Below, in pieces: positions 58,306 to 64,000 of a stretch of 64,000 nucleotides of DNA (position 1 is its first letter; every line of letters starts with the position of its first letter). The stretch is from positions 20,031-84,030 of the forward strand of contig CAYZQO010000021.1 of the NCBI GenBank assembly GCA_964480725.1, in the 5' to 3' direction. The notes beneath the pieces are model-generated. The model saw only the letters and a list, made by a program, of their open reading frames with translations. It did no database searches and had not been told where the DNA came from. This DNA comes from JAFGBI01 sp964480725 (GTDB taxonomy: Bacteria > Myxococcota_A > Polyangia > Polyangiales > Polyangiaceae). The translations under genes and the position numbers were made by a program.

Positions 58306-59535
58306 GGCTCGGACGAGCTCCCAGTCCCGTCCCCGCAGCCGCGCTCCCCGTCGACCCGGAGCGCGACCTCGCGACCGGAGGCGCACGCGGCGGCGACGCG
58401 GCGGGCGAGCTCTTCGTAGGTGAGCGCCCCCTCGAGGCGCAGCGCGACCGCGTCACCCGGGGGCCGCGTGCGGTCCGCGATGGCCGCGCGCAGCCCCGAG
58501 AAGTGGAGCACGCGGAAGCGGCCGAGGAGGGGGCGGTCGTGGGGCTCCGAGTGGGGGAGCAGCAGCCAGACCGTCCCGAAGCCGGCGCGCGCCACGGAGC
58601 ACAGCGCCCCCGCGACGTCGGCGAGGGGCCGGGTGCCGTCGGAGTACAGGGCGAGCGCGCCCGGGAACTCGCGCGAAGGGTTGACCGCCTGCCAGAGCTG
58701 CCGCTTCTGGGTGAGGACCTCGGCGGCCTCGTCCCGCGACAGCGCGACATCGTCGACCGTCACGCCCCCCGGGGTCCCAGCGACGACCCCGATCAGGGTC
58801 AGCGACCGGGACGGATCCTCGCGCTCGGCTCGCGCCAGCGCGCGCGCGGAGTCCAAGTCGCCGCCGACGGGCTCGAAGGTCGCGGGCGCGAGGCGGCGAC
58901 CGAAGTCCCGCTCCACGGCGGGTAGGGGGTGGGCGTTCTCCCAGGCGCAGCGGCGCGCGGCCCCGAGCGACGCGGCGACGACGACGGCGCAGCCGGCGCA
59001 CACGACCAGCGTCGCCCGCCAGGAACGGACGACCCAGGGCAGGCGCCGGGTGGCCACGACGTGCCACGCGTGGAGCCCGAGCGCCGCCCCGAGGCCGCCC
59101 GCGGCCACCATCGCCCAGCGGTGGAAGCTCCGCTCCGCCGCCGCGATCTCGTCCAGCGCGATCAGCAGCATCTGGGCCGGATCGCCGTAGCCGCCGAAGA
59201 GCCGCTCGTCCACGAGCTGGTCGAGCAGCCCCCGGGCGCCAACAAGCCAGGGCAAGAGCCCGAGGCCGAACGCGAGGAGCGGCGTCGCCACGCGGAGCCG
59301 CGACGAGGCCGGCGAGCGGGACCAGGAGGAGCGCCGCCGCCCCGAGCACCTCCGGCCAGCGGCGCGGGCGGCACGACGACGGCGCGCGCGGCGCGCGGCG
59401 CGCGAGCCACGCTCGCCGCAGGGCGATCGCGAAGAGCATGAACTCGACCACGAGGGCGACGAGCGCCAGGAGCCCGAGCAGGGTGCCGTGGCGCGCCGCC
59501 TCGAGGACATAGGGGAAACCGTGGAGCGTCCTCAC
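58302..59535 (-). pseudogene. Membrane protein gene with a one-base frameshift
   Basis: A 1234-bp gene (not a multiple of three) split over two frames. From the GTG at 59535: 'VRTLHGFPYVLEAARHGTLLGLLALVALVVEFMLFAIAL' and a second helix 'VLGAAALLLVPLAGLVAA' in one frame; then, after about 59287-59300, 'RLRVATPLLAFGLGLLPWLVGARGLLDQLVDERLFGGYGDPAQML' in the next. The C-terminal half contains an ExbD/TolR-like pattern ('GGVTVDDVALSRDEAAEVL', 'ALYSDGTRPLADVAGALCSVARAGFGTVWLLL'). One extra base in a CG-rich run explains it: either a decayed gene or an assembly error. GTG overlaps the stop of the upstream 56-residue gene (GTGA). Confidence 0.7.
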
Positions 59536-59702
59536 GGGACGACCGCCTGGTACGGCAGCCGGTAGAGCTGGCTGGAGAACCGCAGGTACTCGACGCCGAG
59601 GGTGCCCGTCGCGGCCAGGGCCGCGGCGAGGGCCAGGGCGACCACCACGGCGCGGGCCGTGACCCCGCGCTGGGACGCCGCGGCCGGGTCCGGGGTCGTC
59701 AC
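59532..59702 (-). CDS. Small single-helix membrane protein
   Basis: 56 residues from a GTG at 59702 with GGGGAGGCAGG directly before it. A basic N-terminus, then one membrane helix ('TARAVVVALALAAALAATGTLG') and a conserved-looking aromatic tail 'VEYLRFSSQLYRLPYQAVVP'. The stop overlaps the GTG of the next gene. Gene order and spacing (17 bases after the DUF5671-like gene) indicate a three-gene membrane operon. Function unknown. Confidence 0.7.
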   Translation of the reverse strand: MTTPDPAAASQRGVTARAVVVALALAAALAATGTLGVEYLRFSSQLYRLPYQAVVP

Positions 59703-59719
59703 CCTGCCTCCCCCCGCCC

Positions 59720-60814
59720 CTACTCGACCACCTGCTTCGGCACCGAGTACGCGGGCGGCTGCTTGCGCTCGCGGATGTCGAGCGAGAAGCAGGTGTACCC
59801 GGCGCCGTGGCTCCAGAACGGGTCGGACGGCGCCGACTCCGGCGAGCTCGGGAGGCGGAAGGTGGCGCAGAGGTCGTAGGTGTTCTCGCCCGTCTGCCGG
59901 AACTCGTAAGGGGCGCCCGTCTCCGGATCCAGGAGCGCCTCCTCGGAAACCAGGCGGGTCGCGAACACCTCGTCGATCGAGCTCGGGAGCCGGCCGTTGA
60001 TCTCGTAGTACCGGTCGATGGCGCCGTACCGGAGGCTCTCCAGTCCCTGGACGCGCTGCTCGTCGAGCCGCCGCCAGCGCTCGGTGCGGGGGAGGCCGCC
60101 GAGGACGAGACCCACGACGAGGACGACGCCGACGGCAGCGGAGGTGGCGACGCCGAAGGCGCGCGCGCGCGGCGGCCTCTCGGTCTTCTTGGTGAGCTCG
60201 TCCCGCCGGAGGTCCCAGAGGTAGTAGCCGAAGATGGTCCCGGCAATGACGCCGACGCTCAGCACCTTGAGCAGGAACCGGAGCGTGAGCTCACCCTGCA
60301 GGAGGTTGAAGACCAGCGTGATGAGATCCCCGATGATGATCCCCGCCGCGATGAAGAGCGTGAGGTAGGTCAGCCATTTCCTGACCTTCGAGGCGCGCTG
60401 CTCCGGATCCACCAGGATGGCCCGGCGCAGCCGGACGGTGACGAACAGGAACACGGGGTAGGCGATGAGGAGCGACGCCGCGGCCTGGCGGATGGGATCC
60501 AGGGTGCGGAAGACCTGCGTCGCCTCGAGCGGGCTCGGCAGCGCCTGGTTGATGAACTGGAAGAGGAGCGTGCCGATGCCGCCCGCGCTGATGTACAGGG
60601 TCACGAACAGGACCAGGTACAGGAACGCTTCCTGAGCGGAGACGTACGGCTTGCGCTTCGGCACCGGCACCGGGAAGGGGACGTCCGCGTAGGCGTCGAG
60701 GGCGTTCTCGATCTCGTCCCGGTGCCACCCGGCGCGGGTGAGGGCGTCCGCGATGTCCGCCCGCGGGACCTCCTTCTGTAGCGCTGCCTTGACGAACTCG
60801 TGGATGGCGCTCAT
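59720..60814 (-). CDS. DUF5671-like membrane protein
   Basis: 364 residues from the ATG at 60814. N-terminal 'IHEFVKAALQKEVPRADIADALTRAGWHRDEIENALDAYADVPFPVPVPKRKPY' is a UBA-like helical unit with the DUF5671 signature; four membrane helices follow ('FLYLVLFVTLYISAGGIGTLL', 'ASLLIAYPVFLFVTVRL', 'KWLTYLTLFIAAGIIIGDLI', 'FLLKVLSVGVIAGTIFGYYLW'), and a further helix 'VVLVVGLVLGGL'. The periplasmic tail 'EINGRLPSSIDEV' with 'LLDPETGAPYEFR' resembles the pseudopilin-like end of general-secretion proteins. First gene of the operon 59532-60814. Confidence 0.85.
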   Translation of the reverse strand: MSAIHEFVKAALQKEVPRADIADALTRAGWHRDEIENALDAYADVPFPVPVPKRKPYVSAQEAFLYLVLFVTLYISAGGIGTLLFQFINQALPSPLEATQVFRTLDPIRQAAASLLIAYPVFLFVTVRLRRAILVDPEQRASKVRKWLTYLTLFIAAGIIIGDLITLVFNLLQGELTLRFLLKVLSVGVIAGTIFGYYLWDLRRDELTKKTERPPRARAFGVATSAAVGVVLVVGLVLGGLPRTERWRRLDEQRVQGLESLRYGAIDRYYEINGRLPSSIDEVFATRLVSEEALLDPETGAPYEFRQTGENTYDLCATFRLPSSPESAPSDPFWSHGAGYTCFSLDIRERKQPPAYSVPKQVVE

Positions 60815-61309
60815 GGGGGTCGCCGCCGGCCGCGGGAGAAGCTCGACCCTGACGGCAAGTCGAGGCTAGCTGAAGGGGCGAGGCGCAACCAGCCGCGTCA
60901 CCCGGTGTGGATCGGTGCGGTGGCGCCCCCCGTCTCCAGAGGTCCCCTCGCCCCCATGCCGACCCCTTGCGGCCCCGGACCGCGGCCGCGCGGCGTCGTC
61001 GCCGGCGTGCCCGGCGGGTGGAACGAGAGGCGGCGGCGCGGGGCGCGGGGTGGTCGCGGCGACGGCGACGGGGCGGGGAGCGGCGACGCGGCGGCGGTCG
61101 TCGAGGCTGCGCCCAGATGGGCTCCCGATGGCGTCGAGGGAGCGAGCCCCGCGCGCGGCGGACCGCGCGCGGTACGTCCACTCCCGCGAGGGGATCGCGC
61201 GGGGAGGCCGGGACGCGGGTCAACGCTCGCAGCAGGCAACGCCCCGCGTTGCTCTCGGCCAATGATGACCAGGCCGGTGCGCTCGAGCCGTGCATGGCGC
61301 CCTCCCCCC
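60815..61309. other. 495-bp gene-free region
   Basis: No coding sequence, RNA or clear signal is supported. The long frames here on both strands are Arg/Pro/Gly-rich shadows. The terminator of the HerA-like gene and the promoter of the DUF5671-like gene should lie here. Confidence 0.45.
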
Positions 61310-62798
61310 TCACCCCGCGGGGGCCGCCACGGTGCTCGCCGCCTCGCCGCTCCCCATCGCCCGCGCCCGGGAGATCTCGTCGCGGGTCATGGGGCCGCGG
61401 AGCAAGCTCATGGTGGTGCGGGGGTTCAGGAGGTGGGCGCCGTCGCTCGCGTGCGCGTCGCGCATCACGAACCACCGCGGGGCCAGGCGCGGGATGGTGG
61501 CGGCGACGTCGTCGAGACGGGCCGCGGCGCCGCGGCGGAGGCCGTCGACGACGCGGTCGCGATCGGGGCCCCGTGACCGCGAGGGTCCCAGTCACCCGAA
61601 GGTGACTGGGCGCGGGCATGGGGGTGTCGGTCTGCAAGCGCCCCACCCACCAGACGCCCGCGTTGCCGAGGGCGCGGTAGTCGAGATCCATGGGGTTCTG
61701 GGTGGCCACCACCACGCCGACCCCGAAGGCGCGCGCCTGCTTCATCAGCGCGACCAGGGGCCGCTTGGTGGGCGGGTTCGCCGGGTGCGGCGGGAGGAAG
61801 CCGTAGATCTCGTCGAAGAGCAGCAGGGCCCGCAGGCGCTGCGCGCCGGGGAGGGTGCGCACCCAGGAGAGCACCTCCTCGAGCAGCACCCCGAGCACCA
61901 GCTCGCGCTCGTCGTCGTCGAGGTGGGCCACGCTCACCACCACCGCCGGCGTGCGGCCGCCCTGCGGGGTGAGCCAGTCGCCGACGTCGAGCGTGGTGCC
62001 CTGGCGCCAGCTCTGGAAGGTGGGCGAGGCGAGCAGGCCGTTGAGCGCCGCGGCGAGGGCCTTGCGCTGGGTCTTGGGGAGGAAATCGTCGAGGGAGAGG
62101 GCACCGATCCGGTCGACGGGGGGCGTGATCAGATCGGCCAGGAGCGCATCGAGCGTCGCCGGCTCGCCGCCGGCGAGGCGCCGCTCGGCGAGCACGCTCA
62201 GGAGCACGTGGTCGCGGCTCCGCGCCGGCTCGGGGCTCCGTCCCACCAGACGCAGCACCAGCGACAGCGCCGCCGAGAGCGCCGCGCGGGCGGCCTCCGG
62301 ATCGCGGTCCCAGCGCGCCGACCGCCGCTCGAGCCCGGAGAGCACGTGCAGCGGCTCCCCGGCCCCGCCGCCCGGCGTGAGCACGCGCACGGCGGAGCCG
62401 GCGACGTAGCGCCCCATGACCTCCTCGGTGAAGCCCCAGGGCGTGAGCGCGTCCCGGCGCTCGCCGGCGAGCGCGGCCGCGAGCTCCGCCGGCGAGCGCG
62501 GCTCACCGGGGCGCGCGCCGGGATCCACCCAGGGCAGCAGCGCCTCGGATCCGAAGCCCGGGAATCGGAGCAGGAGGTTCGGGAGATCGCCCTTCACGTC
62601 GATGACGAGCGCCGGCACCCCGCTGCGGAGCGCCTCCTCTGCCAGGACGGTGACGAGGCCGGTCTTGCCGCTCCCCGTCATCCCGACCACCACCCCGTGC
62701 GTGACGAGGTGGTGGGCAGGAAAGTACAGGGGGGCGGGCGCCCCGCCGCCGTCGAGGCGGCGGGTGGCGCCGAGGTACAGCGTGCCCGGGGGTGCCAT
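61310..62798 (-). pseudogene. HerA-like ATPase, frame broken by palindromic insertion
   Basis: From the ATG at 62798: 'LVTHGVVVGMTGSGKTGLVTVLAEEALRSGVPALVIDVKGDLPNLLL' (Walker A and the following Asp-Lys-Gly-Asp), 'RALLLFDEIYGFLPP' (Walker B), 'KQARAFGVGVVVATQNPMDLDYRALGNAGVWWVGRLQTD', as in HerA/DUF87-DUF853 helicase-like ATPases. At 61626-61566 an insert of about 58 bp occurs, after which the coding continues in another frame: 'RVVDGLRRGAAARLDDVAATI', 'APRWFVMRDAH', 'SLLRGPMTRDEI', to a TGA at 61310. Without the insert the gene would be 476 codons. As sequenced, the reading frame runs to 60291 with a nonsense tail. Confidence 0.8.
61566..61626. mobile_element. Palindromic REP/MITE-like insertion in the HerA-like gene
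   Basis: Core hairpin CCCAGTCACC-CGAA-GGTGACTGGG (61587-61610), a perfect ten-base-pair stem with a tetraloop; read on the minus strand the loop is TTCG. The flanks (CCCCGTGACCGCG on one side, CGCGGGCATGGGG on the other) form a longer, imperfect inverted arm pair. The element occupies the place where intact relatives would read Gln-Thr-Asp-Ala-Asp-Arg and is about 58 bp, so it shifts the frame by one. I found no other copy in this window. Confidence 0.6.
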
Positions 62799-62831
62799 GG
62801 TGCTTCTCCGTTGGCTCGAAGCGCGGCTCGG

Positions 62832-63821
62832 TCACGGGGTGAAGGGCCCGCCGCCGGCAGCGCCCGGCGTGCCGGTCGTGCCGGCGGCCGGAGCCGCGGG
62901 GGACGCCGCGAACGGCGTGGAGGCCGCGGTGACGACCGGCGGGACCAAGGGATCCAGGGTTTCGTCGGGGTCGGGATCGGGCTTCGCGCGGCGCGCGCGC
63001 CCGGCGTAGAGGGAGGGCGCGATCTCGTCCGCGTCGCCCTCCTCCCAACGCGCGTACACCACGGCACGGCGCACCGAGTCGTAGGTCTGGACGAAGAGGG
63101 TGAAGGCCTGGTCGCGGATGCGGGCCGCCTCCGCGATCTCGCGGTTGGAGACGGTCTTGATGCCGGCCGTGACCAGCAGCCGATCGGCCAGGATCGCTGC
63201 CGCGTCGAGCCGCTGCAGGGTGACTGCGGTCTTGCCCTCGATGTGCGGCCAGGCCGCGCGCAGGACGTGGTCGAGGACAAGGAGGTCGAAGGCGAGGTTC
63301 TTGTACCCGATGGGGCCCTTCAGCTCGCCGAGCGGCCGCCGGTCGACGAAGCCGTGGTGCGCGAGCGCCGTGGCGTCCGCGAGCAAGGCCGCGCGCGCCT
63401 CGGTGGCGGCCGCCGCAAGCTCGGCGAGCGCGCCGGGGGGGGTGCTGGCAGCGACGTGCAGCGAGTAGGCGTGGCCCGCCGCGCGGGCGCAAGCGTCGAG
63501 CGTGTCGAGCGCCTGCGCGTTCCAGGTGGGCAGCTTGGCGACGAGCTCGTCCCGCAGGGTGAGCAGCCGCGGCAGCCGCCCGAGGGTGCTCATGATGGCG
63601 CCGGGCACGTCGACGTTGATGTGGAGCGTCTCGTCGGGCGGCACGGCGCGGATGGCGTCGAGCTTCGCGGCGTAGGCGGCTGCGAAGGGCGGCCGATCGT
63701 CTCCGGTGACGGGAGGCGCGGTGGCGCCGGGGGTGGCGGGGGCCGCGCGGGAGGGGGTGGTGGGGGTCGGGGTGGGGGTCGGGGGTGGGGGGTTGGGGTT
63801 GGTGTCGAGTTGGAGTGACAT
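62832..63821 (-). CDS. Hypothetical protein of a Polyangia family
   Basis: 329 residues from the ATG at 63821; AAGG lies nine bases upstream. A Pro/Thr-rich N-terminal 45 residues precede an all-helical domain: 'TLHINVDVPGAIMSTLGRLPRLLTLRDELVAKLPTWNAQALDTLDACARAAGHAYSLHVAASTPP', 'LGELKGPIGYKNLAFDLLVLDHVLRAAW', 'IEGKTAVTLQRLDAAAILADRLL'. This pattern ('LRDEL....W.....D.L...A.A...AH..H..AS.PP') belongs to a family repeated in Polyangia genomes; function unknown. It ends 33 bp upstream of the HerA-like gene on the same strand, so both may be an operon. Confidence 0.75.
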   Translation of the reverse strand: MSLQLDTNPNPPPPTPTPTPTTPSRAAPATPGATAPPVTGDDRPPFAAAYAAKLDAIRAVPPDETLHINVDVPGAIMSTLGRLPRLLTLRDELVAKLPTWNAQALDTLDACARAAGHAYSLHVAASTPPGALAELAAAATEARAALLADATALAHHGFVDRRPLGELKGPIGYKNLAFDLLVLDHVLRAAWPHIEGKTAVTLQRLDAAAILADRLLVTAGIKTVSNREIAEAARIRDQAFTLFVQTYDSVRRAVVYARWEEGDADEIAPSLYAGRARRAKPDPDPDETLDPLVPPVVTAASTPFAASPAAPAAGTTGTPGAAGGGPFTP

Positions 63822-64000
63822 GACGATGAACCTTGCTGGTGAACGTGCGTCGATCGGACGCGTGAACCGGCGCTGAATCGCGCCGATGTCGTCCACGTCG
63901 TCGGGTACGGGGGCGGTTGCGAGAAATCGAACGGCGAGATCAGATTTCTCGGACGCGGGCTCCGGGGCTGCTCTCGACGGACCGGCCGTACCGACCCGCG
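63822..64000. other. Region at the window end
   Basis: No gene is supported in the last 179 bases. It is somewhat less GC-rich ('GAGAAATCGAACGGCGAGATCAGATTTCTC') than the surroundings. AGAAATC at 63930-63936 and its inverse GATTTCT at 63952-63958 form a potential stem with a 15-base loop: possibly an operator or regulatory structure upstream of the 62832-63821 gene. Confidence 0.35.

Noticed and set aside
60291..61309. Continuation of the HerA-like frame into an 835-residue protein
   Set aside because: After the palindromic insert this frame is Arg/Pro-rich nonsense and runs antisense-like into the DUF5671 gene; the true C-terminus is in another frame.

Overview
The window reads as a chromosomal contig from a high-GC Gram-negative bacterium of the phylum Myxococcota, probably Polyangiales-like. 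Evidence from the sequence: a MYXO-CTERM sorting tail (56426-57697), a fibro-slime domain protein, an outer membrane beta-barrel of the myxobacterial type, Ser/Thr kinases fused to AAA/cyclic-nucleotide or AgmX-type domains, many lipoproteins with Ala/Pro/Ser- or Thr-Gly-Gly-rich linkers, frequent GTG starts and ATGA/GTGA gene overlaps. I saw no rRNA, tRNA, CRISPR array, complete insertion sequence or prophage. A 100-N scaffold gap lies at 38734-38833 inside a CCCCG repeat.

Layout. 1-12.4 kb: surface/envelope genes (fibro-slime, PCC-like, OM barrel), a minus-strand operon of low-molecular-weight phosphatase, fructosamine kinase and GerMN lipoprotein, a GH3-PA14 glucosidase, a DegT aminotransferase, a short FtsA-like ATPase, an alpha/beta hydrolase and an AsmA-like protein. 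12.5-22.4 kb: a GreA/GreB-family factor followed by a signalling block: kinase-AAA-cNMP fusion, carboxypeptidase-regulatory-domain protein, FecR lipoprotein, kinase with AgmX-like tail and an FHA protein. 22.4-28.1 kb: gpsA-like dehydrogenase, MlaE permease, tyrS, an OM protein with a Glu-Pro tail and a separate MlaF-like ATPase with altered catalytic motifs. 28.1-34.6 kb: lipoproteins around an nrfHA operon preceded by an FNR/CRP-type box; this pair should reduce nitrite to ammonia from the quinol pool. 34.7-38.5 kb: methyltransferase, GluQRS and two small secreted repeat proteins. 38.9-48.7 kb: DUF47 protein with a gutted PiT phosphate transporter, sensor kinase, Eco57I-type DNA methylase, zinc ribbon, PH-domain, PASTA and CstA-like proteins. 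48.8-64 kb: accessory region with a 5'-truncated GH5 cellulase, redoxin, two SGNH hydrolases, small unknown operons, a MYXO-CTERM protein with a nearby duplicated fragment, a frameshifted membrane gene, and a HerA-like ATPase whose frame is broken by a palindromic insertion.

Gene decay is a theme of the right half: PiT (internal deletion), GH5 (5' truncation), MYXO-CTERM duplicate (fragment), the 58.3-59.5 kb membrane gene (one-base frameshift) and the HerA-like ATPase (about 58-bp palindrome). No complete defence or biosynthetic cluster is visible. The most informative new leads are the palindromic insertion, the nrfHA operon with a histidine-type first heme motif, and the degenerate Mla-type ATPase.
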